The position numbers and the translations under genes are program-made. Shown here in pieces: positions 43,034 to 53,613 of a stretch of 64,000 bases of DNA (the stretch's first letter is position 1; the number at the start of each line of letters is the position of its first letter). This DNA comes from Lithobates sylvaticus (lineage: Eukaryota > Chordata > Amphibia > Anura > Ranidae): contig CM053032.1 of NCBI GenBank assembly GCA_028564925.1, positions 117,767,490 to 117,831,489 of the forward strand, read 5' to 3'. The notes under the pieces are model-generated. The model ran no database searches, was not told the origin of the DNA, and was given only the letters and a program-made list of their open reading frames with translations.

Positions 43034-46000
43034 ATGAGGAGATCATCAAAAAGGGGACGTGGCCCGGGTCGTGGTGCTGCTGGTGGCGCTCCTGTTGCAG
43101 GGAGAGGACGTGGTCGATCTGTGCCAGCTACACGCACTAGTGAAACACCTTCCGCAGGTGCGAGTAGGCGACAGAGCCTGCAGCAGTATTTTGGCGCGCC
43201 TAATGAGGCTGTACGAATGTCGAGGCCAGGACAAGTACAGGCGATAGTAGATTGGGTTTCTGCTGACAGTGCCTCCGGTTCCTTCACATTGTCTCCCACC
43301 CAGTCTCCTGATGAAAGTTCAGAGTTGGCACCTGCAGCCGATGTCCATCAGTCTTTCACCTCACCCCCTTGCAAATCAGCCAATCAGTCTGAGCCCCAAA
43401 TCATGCAGCAGTCTCTTCTGTTTTTTTTGATGACTCTGTTAGCAGGGTTTCCCAGGGCCATCCACTTAGCCCTGCCCCAGAAGTGGAAGAGATTGTGTGC
43501 ACCGATGCCCAACCACTTATGTTTCATGATGAGTACATGGGAGGACCATCGCAGCACGTCTCGGATGATGACGAAACACAAGTGCCAACTGCTGCTGCTT
43601 TCGCCATTGTGCAGACTGACAAGGAGGGCAGGGGTGAATTTTGGGTGGAAGATGATGTGGAGGACGATGAGGTCCTTGACCCCACATGGAATCAACATCA
43701 TGCAGGTGACCAGTGTAGTTCAGAGGAAGAGGTGGTGGTCGCACAGAGCCACCAGCACAGCAGAAGAGGGAGCAGGGTGCAAAAGCGGAGCGTCCGTCCC
43801 CTAGACAGTACGTCTGCTACTGCCCAACGCAGCAAGGGACCAAGCACACCAAAGCCAGGTGCAAGGAGTTCCCTAGCGTGGCAGTTCTTCAGACAATGTC
43901 CTGATGACAAGACACGAGTGGTTTGCACGCTGTGCAATCAGAGCTTGAAGCGAGGCATAAACGTTCTCAACCTGAGCACAACCTGCATGACCAGGCATCT
44001 AAGTGCAAAGCACGAGATGCAGTGGAGTAGACACCGCAAAAGCCAAGAAAGGTCTCTGGCTCCTCCTGCTTCCTCTTCTGCTGCAGTCTCGGCCTCTTCA
44101 TCCACCTCTGTAGTGACAGTGACACCTGCCAACCCGCAAACAGAGGATCTGCCAACAACACTACCACCTGGGTCACCAACCATCTCCACAATGTCCCATG
44201 GAAGCTTTCAGCTCTCTATTTCCCAAACACTGGAGCGGAAGAGGAAGTACCCCCCTAGCCACCCGCGATCCCTGGCCCTGAATGCCAGCATTTCAAAAAT
44301 GCCTTTGAAATGCTGTCATTCCGTCTGGTGGAGACGCAGAGTTTTAAAAGGCTGATGTCATTGGCTGTCCCACAGTACGTTGTGCCCAGCCGCCACTACT
44401 TTTCCAGACGAGCTATCCCTTCCCTGCACAACCAAGTGGGGGACAAAATCAGGTGTGCACTGCGCAACGCCATCTGTGGCAAGGTCCACCTAACTACGGA
44501 TGCGTGGACCAGTAAGCATGGTCAGGGACGTTATATCTCCCTAACAGCACACTGGGTAAATGTATTGGTGGCTGGGCCTGAGGCGGATAGCAGTTTGGCG
44601 CATGTCCTTCCACCACCGAGGATTGCAGGGCACTTCAGTTTGCCTCCTGTTGCTAACTCCTCCTACTCCGCCTCCTCATCCTCTACCGCCTCCTCATCCG
44701 GTCAGCGTAACACCTTCACCACCAACTTCAGCACAGCCAGGGCTAAACGACAGCAGGCAGTTTTAAAACTTTCCTGTTTGGGGGAAAAACCCCACACCGC
44801 GCAGGAGTTGTGGAGGGACATGGAACAACAGACCGATGAGTGGTTGGTGACAGTGAGCCTCAAGCCCGGCCTGGTGGTGTGCGATAATGGGCGAAATCTC
44901 GTAGCAGCTCTGGGCCTTGCCGGTTTGACGCACATCCCTTGCCTGGTGCATGTGCTGAACTTGGTGGTCCAGAGGTTCCTGAAGAATTACCCCGATATGC
45001 CAGAGCTGCTGCAGAAAGTGCGGGCCGTCTGTGCGCACTTTCGGCGTTCTCACCCTGCTGCTGCTCGCCTGTCAGCGCTGCAGCGTAACTTCGGCCTTCC
45101 CGCTCACCGTCTCATATGTGACGTGCCCACAAGGTGGAACTCCACCTTGCACATGCTTGCCAGACTGTGCGAGCAGCAGCAGGCGATAGTGGAGTTTCAG
45201 CTGCAGCACGCACGCGTGAGTCGCTCTGCGGAACAGCACCACTTCCCCGCAAATAACTGGGCCTCCATGCGAGACCTGTGTGCCTTGTTGCGCTGTTTCG
45301 AGTACTCCACCAACATGGCCAGTGCCGATGACGCCGTTCTCAGCGTTACTATCCCAGTTCTATGCCTCCTTGAAAAAACTCTTAAGGCGATGATGGAAGA
45401 GGATGTGGCACAGGATGAGGAGGATGAGGAGGAGGAGGAGGAGGAAGAGGGTTCATTTCCAAGGCTTTCAGGGCAGTCATTTACAAGTGGCTATGAGGCT
45501 GGGTTCCTGCACCAACAAGCGCCAGGTACACAATTGTCTGGCAGCAAGGGCACAGTTCTGGAGGATGACGAGGTGGAGGATAAGGAGGAACCATGTTCAC
45601 AGCAGGGTGGCACCCAGACCAGCTCATGTCCATCACTGGTGCGTGGCTGGGGGGATACAGAGGACACAGACGATACACCTCCCACAGAGGACAGCTTTTC
45701 CTTGCCTCTGGGCAGCCTGGCACACATGAGCGATTACATGCTGCAGTGTCTCTGCAACGATCGCAGAGTTGCCCACATTTTAACTGGTGCTGATTATTGG
45801 GTGGCCACCCTGCTGGATCCCCATTACAAGGACAACGCGCCGTCCTTAATTACCTCACTGGAGCGTGATCGTATGATGCGCGAGTACAAGCGCACGCTGG
45901 TAGATGCGCTGCTGGTGGCATTCCCACTTGGAAGCGGGGGTACGGTGGAAGCACAAGGCGAAGGCAGAGGAGGAGGAAGAGGTCGCCAACCCAGCCGGGG

Positions 46001-46418
46001 CACCGCCAGCACCTCGCAAGGCAGGGTTAACATAGCCGGAATGTGTAAAAGCTTTGTCGGCACGCCACAACAACCAGCACCACCAGCTGACATGGAACGT
46101 CTTAGCAGGAGGCAGCATTTCACCAACATGGTGGAGCAGTATGTGTGCACACGCGTACACGTACTGCATGACGGGTCTGCCCCCTTCAACTTCTGGGTCT
46201 CCAAATTGGACACATGGCCTGAGCTTGCCCTATACGCCTTGGAGGTGCTGGCCTGCCCTGCCGCCAGTGTATTATCTGAGCGTGTATTTAGCACGGCAGG
46301 GGGCGTTATCACAGACAAGCGCAGCCGCCTGTCCAGAGCCAATGTGGACAAGCTCACGTTCATTAAAATGAACCAGGCATGGATCCCACAGGACTTGGCC
46401 GTACCTTGTGCAGAATAG
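43034..46418 (+). pseudogene. hAT transposase gene, copy D, two frame changes
   Basis: Starts MRRSSKRGRGPGRGAAGG and runs to a stop at 46,416-46,418. Parts: a basic N-terminus; a serine/acidic region; a BED zinc finger at about 43,865-44,020 (VCTLCNQSLKRG with CxxC, TRHLSAKH with HxxxxH); a catalytic core in the long 702-codon frame from 44,310 (HLTTDAWTSKHGQGRYIS, first Asp; LVVCDNGRNLVAALG, second Asp; HIPCLVHVLNLVVQRFL); an acidic Glu-rich loop near 45,400-45,450; and a dimerisation domain (WPELALYALEVLACPAASVL, SERVFSTAGGVITDKRSRLS, with the catalytic Glu region before it). One frame change is in the T-run 43,421-43,428 and a second near 44,290-44,310. The catalytic and dimerisation halves are fully open. 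It would bind element ends through the BED finger and cut and paste the element in the nucleus. Confidence 0.93.
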
Positions 46419-47424
46419 ACACATATACCGGTGTTCTGACGAAAACTGTCTTGCCATCGGATAGTGTCCGGCCACTTACTGCGCAGGTGCAGTGCTTGCG
46501 CAGTACGGAGGACAAGGAGATTCACAAAATCTCCAAAGATGAACGTCGCCTGCGCAGTAAGTGCAGGTTCAAGCCCGACCATCCAAGTGGACATACAGTA
46601 GCACATAGTAACAGGGCCCCTCACGGGCTCGCTTGGCTAGGCTTCAACCTCGGATGATGTGGCTTGAACCTGGAGTCACCGCGCATCGTCTTCGGAGAGT
46701 TTCAAAATCCCCTTGTCCTACGTACTGAGCAAGCGCAGTACAGGGCGGACACTATGCGACGGGGGACAGAATTCGACACATCATTCACCACTAGCCTTAC
46801 CCAGCCATTGTTGTATTTTTGAACCAGTGTTGGCTACCTCGTCCTCCTCCACCGCCGCTTCCACCTACACCGCCACATCCACCGCCACCTCAACCTCCTA
46901 CTCCATTTGAATTTCGTCCTCCTAGGTCAAGATTATAATTTTTTCATTTTTTTTTTATTTCCAAGTATTTTATTTCCCCACTATCTTATCCATTAAATTG
47001 AATAATTTTTTCCAGAAAGTGCGTATTCTGGGGTATTCCCACCATATGTGCGGCATCGTGCCGTTGAGTTTCTGAGGTTCTTAATGACTTCCTGTACCTC
47101 TTCTGCTGAGAAGGGGGCCTCCAGCATTTTTTTTTTATGTTTTATTTTTTTTTATGTTATTTTAAGTTATTTCCCTATCCACATTTGTTTGCAGATCACT
47201 TGCCATGCTCTTAACAACATTTTGTTGCCATTTGCAGCCCTCTAGCCCTTTCCATGACCTTTTTACAGCCATTTTAGTGTTCAAAAGTCCGGGTCCCCAT
47301 TGACTTCAATGGGGTTCGGAGTTCGGGGTCAAGTTCGGGTCAAGTTCGGTCCCGAACCCGGACTTTTTTCCGAAGTTCCGCCGAACCTGCCGAACCCGAA
47401 CATCCAGGTGTCCGCTCAACTCTA
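46419..47424 (+). other. 3' untranslated region of hAT copy D
   Basis: GC-rich to 46,770 (shared with 31,729-32,130), then AT-rich with T runs and the shared end block GTTCGG..TTCGGGGTCAAGTT. It shows the uninterrupted insertion site (47,033-47,050) of the foldback element found in copy C. A Pro/Thr/Ser-like frame near 46,840-46,910 is an artefact of CCACC/CCTCC repeats. Confidence 0.8.
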
Positions 47425-47432
47425 ACCAGGAC

Positions 47433-48164
47433 CTATCCCCGCTCCAAGGGATTAGGGATGCGATCGTGGTGATTACTGCAGTGATCCGACCAAGTGATTG
47501 GGTGAATGGAGGAGTGGAGTAGGATGGGAGAGGAGGCTATTGGGATGAATATGTGATCAATTCTGGAGAAGGATTTGTGCGGGTGGGAGTAAAAGGTATA
47601 GTTCTTTCTAAGGGGCTTGCATTCCCTCCACGAGTCAAGGAGGGAAGCTTGTTGGATCAGTTTACGAAACCGTGTGGAGGGAGAAAATTGTTCGGGAGTG
47701 TAAGGAGACTTATCTAGATGGGAATGCAAGACTAGATTTGAGTCTCCACACATAAAGAGTGTTCCTTTACAGTGTTCCTTGGTGACCTTTAGGAGGTGAG
47801 AGAAAAAGGGGGTCGGGTTGACATTCGGGGCGTAATATGAGACAAAGGTTGTTTCTACCTCCTGTAGGAGTCCAACTAGAATTATATAGCAACCATTCGG
47901 ATCTTTTATTTCTGTGGTTGGGGTGAATGGGAGAGTGTGGTGGAAGGCCAAAAGGACTCCCCTATGTTTGGTTACAGCCGAAGCCGTGAACACTCTGGGG
48001 TAGCGGGAGCTAAAAAATTTCGGGGTATTGTGAGCAGAGAAATGGGTTTCCTGCAAAGCTACTATGTCAGCTTTCAATGAAGCGAAGGTTTGGAAAGCTT
48101 TAACTCTTTTATTGGGGGAGTTCAACCCCTTAACATTAAGGGAGAGTATATTTAGAGGAGCCAT
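47433..48164 (-). pseudogene. L1 ORF2, endonuclease part
   Basis: AP-type endonuclease that starts LINE insertion. It begins MAPLNILSLNVKGLNSPNKR, with the catalytic Asn in LNVKGLN, then ALQETHF with the metal-binding Glu, FMCGDSNLV (the GDxN box) and RIDHIFIP. The SDH box lies at TWSDHCS near the end. The frame is open over all 244 codons, up to the point where the hAT element was inserted (duplication ACCAGGAC, 47,425-47,432). The start codon fits the family start. Confidence 0.9.
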
Positions 48165-49312
48165 TCAGGTGGGTAAGGGGGGTCAATATAACCATGGGTG
48201 CAAATCCGGCGAGCCACCTGACCAAGACAGGGTAAAAGAGAAGAAGTAAGGCAAGATAGGAAAAAAGAGAGAGAAGGGAGGGGGACAAAAGAGGGAGGTT
48301 TACTGGTTGTAGGGCAAATCATTAAATGTTAATTTGTAGCTGTGGGACAGTAAAATGCCCGACAGGAGAGCACTCAGACTCTGCGGCCAGAGATCTAGCC
48401 GAAGGGTGGGAGTACCAAGTAACGGGGGAGCAGTGACAGCTCCCCGCTGCATCCGGGTGAAACGTAGGTGCGATACAATTAAGGTTAGAGCTCACAAGAT
48501 ATATATAAAAAAAAATAAAAATTAAGACAAATCCATGCAGCTTCTGGTGGGAAAGCGAAAAAGGAAAAATTGTGTGAAAAAGCTTGCGGATTATAATGCG
48601 CAGCTTGTGGTGGTTGGGCTCCTAGAAAAAGTGTAGCAATATGAACCAACCCAGCAGGGAAAGGGGGAGCGGGGATGAGGGGGGATTGAAGGATAGGGGA
48701 AGGGGGAGGTGGGATTGTGGGAGGGGAGAGGGGGGGGGGGAAGAAGGGGGAGAGGGGGGAAGAAGGGGGAGAGGGGGGGGAAGGTGAGGCGGGGTTGGTT
48801 GTGAAAGATGTAAATGTACACAATACGGAAACATGTAACATATGGTATACGGCAGTGTAAAACCATCAATGGATCCACAATTGCGATGGGTGTCATGTTT
48901 CGAACATGGAGTCTAACCATGCTAGAAGCATGAGACCCGAGAGCTACAAAACATTATAACGAAAATATCAGACTTGAATATCAGGTAAGTACAGTGAGTA
49001 CTTGTGAGAGCATAAAGATACAACAATAGACATAGTGACTGAACCATCAGAAGGCCTCCGAAGAGGTGAGTGGGTGTCAAGGACTGTCCTGCTGGGAGTG
49101 TAGTTTACATACCCAGCTGCAGTCTTCTAGGGGTCGGCGTCCTAAAAAAATCAGCGCTGTGTGGTGTCCAAACCTGGAGCTGGATAGTAGACATACCATC
49201 GGACACTTGGAATGATACTGCAACTCAGCATAGCGTTCGTAGAGGGTCACCGACGACCTAGAGAGGACACAAACGGAACGAACGGGAAAAAGAGAAAGTT
49301 ATAGCTGACATG
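48165..49312 (-). other. Spacer between L1 ORF1 and ORF2
   Basis: About 1.15 kb without a gene. On the LINE sense strand, 48,650-48,800 is a long C/T tract (the plus strand reads runs of G and A such as GGGGGAGAGGGGGGAAG). The rest shows nothing recognisable. It may be the natural spacer or may contain an unrecognised insertion. Confidence 0.55.
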
Positions 49313-50331
49313 TCAGCGTGGTGTGCGGGACTTCGGGCTGGGAAACTGTGCTTCATCTTGGAACCTTGCCGGGGTCCCTTTCCGAACTGATGAGGGTCCT
49401 GGGGGATGACGATTCGGAGTGGCAGAGTATGCTTGCGGTGGGAGCCTGGCTGGGGTGCGTGGTAACGCTGTCTCTGAGGTCTGGGCTGGAGGTGCTAGGT
49501 GGAGATTCTCCAGCAGGCGCTGCAGGGATTCCGGGGTATTGCTGGGGTGCTGTTGGCCTTGGTAAGTGAATTGTAGAGCAAACGGGAATTTCCAGGTATA
49601 TTTAATTTGGTGTTGGATTAGTATCTGTAATTGTGGCTTCATTGCTCTTCCTTTGGCTATTGTAAGGGGGGCCAAGTCTGAGAACAGTTGGTACGGGTGG
49701 CTCTGAAATACAAGCTCATCTTTTTTGCGGGCAGCAGTGAGTAGCTGCTCTTTGGTGCGGAAAAAGTGTAGTTTCACTATAATGTCCTGGGGGGGGGGGG
49801 ACCATCCGCTTGCCGGCGGGTGAGGGCCCTGTGGACCCGATCAAATTCTAACCTCTCGATCGGTATGGAGGGTGCTAACTCCTGGAAAAGGGCAGTTGTG
49901 AAGGATTGAACATCATCAATGATTTCAGGTATGCCACGTAGGCATAGGTTGGACCTGCGGGAGCGGTTCTCGGCATCCTCTAACCTGGAAAGTAGGGTGG
50001 CATTTTCATCCCTAAGTGCAGCATGCTCTTGGGCATGTTCCTGGAGGGTGAGTTCTATATCGTCCACCCTGGTTTCAAGGTCCGCAGTGCGCTGGTCTAT
50101 CTCGCGTATCTCACGTGAGAGCTTGCTGGTGATTTGCTCCGAGGTACTTTTAAGGGCTTTCTGCAACATGCTTTCCATGTGCTTTAGGAAGGCATTCTGT
50201 GACATACCTGATGACAGTATAGTTGGGGAGCCTCCGAGGTTGGAGTCTGTGTCATCTTCCTCATCTGTGTCCGGAGGGTCTGGGAGGAGGGGAGATGCCG
50301 CGTGCTGTTTGGCTGGGGCCCTCACCGCCAT
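49313..50331 (-). pseudogene. L1 ORF1 RNA-binding protein
   Basis: An acidic start (PDTDEEDDTDSN), then a long coiled coil with heptad pattern (about residues 45-125, ESMLQKALKSTSEQITSKLS onward), an RRM-like part (RRSNLCLRGIPEIIDDVQ and IERLEFDRVHRAL) and a basic C-terminal domain in the neighbouring frame (HFFRTKEQLLTAARKKDEL). This is the layout of L1 ORF1 proteins, which form trimers and coat element RNA. One frame change sits in the G-run at about 49,788-49,800, between the RRM and C-terminal domains; otherwise it is open. The Pro/Arg-rich tail (49,313-49,480) is unusual in length. Confidence 0.85.
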
Positions 50332-50926
50332 TTTGGAAGAAGCGCGGGCCAGAGCTTCTTTAATCGGTTTCGGCTTGGTTTTCCCTCAGTGTCCCGTGAG
50401 AACCATATCGGGGTGTGCTGGGATGGTTCACCGAGTTGTCCTGACGTGCGGGCGGAGAAAAGACGGTTCAGTCTGCTTTAATAGTCCCGAGAGTGCAGCA
50501 AGGAGTGCGGAGCTCTAGTGGAATGTCTAAACCGCTGGCAACAAAATTGAATACACCCCCGTAAGTGAAAATGTTCAAATTGGGACCAAAGTGTCAATAT
50601 TTTGTGTGGCCACCATTATTTTCCAGCACTGCCTTAACCATCTTGGGCATGGAGTTTACCAGAACTTCACAGGTTGCCACTGGAGTCCTCTTCCACTCCT
50701 CCATGACAACATCACGGAGCTGGTGGATGTTAGAGACCTTGCATTTCTCCACCTTCAGTTTGAGGATGCCTCACAGATGCTAAATAGGGTTTAGGTCTGG
50801 AGACATGCCTTTACCCTCAGCTTCTTTCAGGGGCGGATCCAGAGTCTAGTCTCGGGAGGGGCACTGCCAGAAAATAAGGTGTTGCTTACGGAACTCAATT
50901 TAATGTATAATACCGTGTAATACAGT

Positions 50927-51020
50927 GTACAGAGGTAAGTAGTATGTAAGGTAGTATACAGAGGTCAGTAGTAGGAAGGGTAGTGTACAGAGGTCAGTAG
51001 TATGTAGGGTGTGCAGGGAA
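50927..51020. repeat. Short tandem repeat of GTGTACAGAGGTCAGTAGTA-type units
   Basis: About three to four diverged copies of a ~29-bp unit (CAGAGGTAAGTAGTATGTAAG at 50,930; CAGAGGTCAGTAGTAGGAAGG; CAGAGGTCAGTAGTATGTAGG). It precedes the G-rich minisatellite. Confidence 0.7.
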
Positions 51021-51039
51021 CAGTAGGGCACACGCTGGG

Positions 51040-52115
51040 GGGTCGGGAGGGCATACACTAGGGGGGATTGGGGGGCATTCACCAAGGGGGAATTGGGAGG
51101 GCATACACTGGGGGGATCAGGAGAGCATACACTGGGGGGGGGGTCAGGAGGGCATACACTGAGGGGGGGGGTCAGGAGGGCATACATTGATACACTGGGG
51201 GGGATTCAGGAGGGCATACACAGATACACTGGGGGGGATTCAGGAAGGCATACACAGATACACTGGGGGGGGATCAGGAGGGCATACACAGATACACTGG
51301 GGGGGGGGATTCAGGAGGGAATACACTGGGGGGGGGGATTCAGGAGGGAATACACTGGGGGGGGGATCATGAGGGCATACACTGATACACTGGTGGGGGG
51401 ATCAGGAGGGCATACACTGATACACTGGTGGGGGATTCAGGAGGGCATACACAGATACACTGGGGGGGGGGCAGGAGGGCATACACAGATACATTGGGGG
51501 GGATTCAGGAGGGCATACACTGATACACTGGGGGGGATTCAGGAGGTCATACACAGATACACTGGGGGGGGGGACAGGAGGCATACACTGGGGGGGGTCA
51601 GGGGGGCATACACTGATACACTGGGGGTATTCAGGAGGGCATACACAGATACACTGGGGGGGGGGAATTCAGGAGGGCATACATTGATACATTGGGGGGG
51701 ATTCAGGAGGGCATACACTGATAGACTGGGGGGGATTCAGGAGGGCATACACTGATAGACTGGGGGGGATTCAGGAGGGCATACACTGATACACTGGGGG
51801 GATTCAGGAAGGCATACACTGATACACTGGGGGGGGGGGATTCAGGAGGGCATACACTGATACACTGGGGGGGGGGCAGGAGGGCATACACTGATACACT
51901 GGGGGGGGGATTTAGGAGGGCATACACTGATACACTGGGGGGGGGTTCAGGAGGGCATACACTGATACACTGAGGGGGGTCAGGAGGGCATACACTGATA
52001 CACTGGGGGGGGGGGCAGGAGGGCATACACTGATACACTGGGGGGGGGCAGGAGGGCATACACTGATACACAGGGGGGGGGGGGGGGGGGGGGGTCAGGA
52101 GGGCATACACTGGGG
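51040..52115. repeat. G-rich minisatellite, ~25-45-bp units, about 28 copies
   Basis: Units read GGGGGATTCAGGAGGGCATACACTGATACACT with G-runs of 4 to more than 15 bases. The run near 52,072-52,094 is the longest. All frames (Gly/His/Thr or Pro/Ser/Val/Tyr repeats) are artefacts. The regularly spaced G-runs could form G-quadruplexes on the plus strand (inference). Confidence 0.95.
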
Positions 52116-52530
52116 GCAGTCATAATCTTTTAATGAGTTACATTTTTCACTTGTCATGAAAATAGATGAGGCTCTCATTTGTCATCTAACAGCACCTCTA
52201 TGATAAGCTGCAGTAACTCAGCATAGAGGTGCCTTTAAACAAACCCACAATGTAGTGCTAGCAGCCAAGCTCACCTCCAGGAACTTTCACATGGATCTCT
52301 CTGCTCAGCAGCTGCACACATGTGTGTAGCCTATATAAACCCCCCAGGCTGATACAGCCCATAATACCCTTTACTTAACCTAAAATGATAGACCACACCA
52401 TGTTTTGGAGTAAATGGCCTTTTATTTAAACATAACTCCAATTTTAAATATATAAATAACATAAACACAAAAAACCATAATGATAATAAATTATCAACAC
52501 ATAACACAACTGTAAACAATCAGTTACCCT
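52116..52530. other. Sequence between minisatellite and Ngaro 3' repeats
   Basis: No gene. AT-rich from 52,390. On the minus strand there is an AATAAA near 52,424-52,429, which could serve as the poly(A) signal of the Ngaro element. On the plus strand TATATAAAC lies near 52,331. A direct or inverted repeat CTCTATG..AGCATAGAG sits near 52,195-52,228. Confidence 0.4.
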
Positions 52531-52718
52531 ATTTGTTGGTCAGTGACGTAGCTAGTACCAAAAACGGCATATATATAAATCGCTGCATAAATATATATGA
52601 ACACCAGGGGGCACTGCGGGATTAACCGAACCAACTGGCCTCCACTTGTACCGCCCGGAGACAACCCTTTCCCGCAGTGCAACAAGAGTAATCACCAAAA
52701 TAAATTTGGTGTACTACC

Positions 52719-52820
52719 GGAGGGGCCATCTACTGATGAGCCCCCCACAAAACCGGAGGGGCCATCTACAGATGAGCCCCTCACACACCGGAGGGGCCAT
52801 CTAATGATGAGCCCCACACA
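52719..52820. repeat. Three ~35-bp direct repeats at the Ngaro 3' side
   Basis: CCGGAGGGGCCATCTA followed by TGATGAGCCCC recurs at 52,719, 52,754 and 52,789, separated by CACA-type words. Confidence 0.85.
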
Positions 52821-52896
52821 CACTTACCAACTACATCACTGCTGCCGTCACTGACCAACAAACCAAGACAACGCCATAGCCTGAAAGGGTGACACC

Positions 52897-53577
52897 TTAC
52901 CCTTGATGGCACCTCCAAACCCGCAGGGCCGACTGTATCCCCTCCTGTAAACCTAACGACCACAGGTCGATGCCCACGTCCGTCAGGTGTACCCCGTCTC
53001 TCCTCAGGTAGAGACCTACATTCGTCTCCAGTTCCCTGTGACGGATAACTAACCCCCCTTGCCAAGCCAAGAATCTCCCCACAACTTTGTTCACCCTGAT
53101 CCTTGCCTTGTTGATCCTAAACACGGACAGAGCCATCCGCCATGATGTTCTGACCACCATGTCGGACCATATCAGCATCGTGTTCGGGAAATTAACCTTC
53201 AAATAGATTAGGTCATTTTTTATATCCGAAATCAGTTCCCTGACCGTTCGGACCCCCAGGTCGTTGCCGCCTGCATGTATTACCAGGACTGCAGGCGGCC
53301 CATGTAACCATGCGAAGCGCTCAACTTCTGGGACCACCCTGCCCCACAACATGCCTGGTCTACCCAGCCACCTTATGTCCGCTTCCCGTCTAGAGATCCC
53401 CAGCTGCCGCCCACCTGGTCTCGCGTCCCCTCTCCGAGCGCCCCAACACACGTATGAATGTCCAATTATCCAGACAAGGCGGGGTAGCACTGCATCTGAA
53501 ATGACAAACATAGTGTAAAAGGTTGCCCTTCCCCTTAAGACCCACACGAAAACCAGGTACATCATACAATTTCCCAA
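52897..53577 (-). CDS. SGNH/GDSL-like hydrolase of the Ngaro element (fossil part)
   Basis: A frame of about 227 codons. The three hydrolase boxes are visible: VWIIGHSYVCWG (block I, with Ser in GHSY in place of GDS), VIHAGGNDLG (block III with GxND) and RDGVHLTDVGID (block V, DxxH). These match the SGNH hydrolase fold of esterases and lipases. Such domains are known in some Ngaro and LINE elements, where their role is unclear; acting on lipids or on the host membrane has been suggested. It lies 3' of the recombinase frame, separated by only ~35 bases. The first ~30 codons look non-conserved, so the start may be further in. Confidence 0.82.
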   Translation of the reverse strand: MGNCMMYLVFVWVLRGRATFYTMFVISDAVLPRLVWIIGHSYVCWGARRGDARPGGRQLGISRREADIRWLGRPGMLWGRVVPEVERFAWLHGPPAVLVIHAGGNDLGVRTVRELISDIKNDLIYLKVNFPNTMLIWSDMVVRTSWRMALSVFRINKARIRVNKVVGRFLAWQGGLVIRHRELETNVGLYLRRDGVHLTDVGIDLWSLGLQEGIQSALRVWRCHQG

Positions 53578-53613
53578 AGTTCAACTATCTCATATCTCTA
53601 TTTTGTCTTTTTT

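Larger units (their letters stand above)
41804..47424 (+). mobile_element. hAT element (copy D), 5,621 bp, near-complete, in L1 ORF2
   Basis: Starts TAGGGTTGAACGAACCC and ends GGTGTCCGCTCAACTCTA. Perfect 8-bp duplication ACCAGGAC at 41,796-41,803 and 47,425-47,432; removing the element restores continuous L1 ORF2 sequence. It contains a promoter region, 5' tandem repeats, a nearly open transposase gene and a ~1-kb 3' untranslated region. This is the best-preserved copy of the family in the window and probably the youngest large insertion. Confidence 0.95.
38259..50522 (-). mobile_element. L1-type LINE, entered by a hAT element
   Basis: On the minus strand it has a short 5' leader (50,332-50,522), ORF1 (about 49,313-50,331), a long spacer (48,165-49,312), ORF2 (48,164 down to 38,787, interrupted by 41,804-47,424) and a 3' untranslated region ending near 38,259 in an A-rich stretch. 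Endonuclease and polymerase types point to the L1/Tx1 group. Target duplications were not resolved. Few breaks are visible, so it is relatively young, although it already holds a hAT insertion. Confidence 0.88.

Noticed and set aside
51093-52110. Gly/His/Thr-rich (+) and Pro/Val/Tyr-rich (-) frames of 130-220 codons
   Set aside because: Minisatellite translation. The repeat has no stop codons in these frames.
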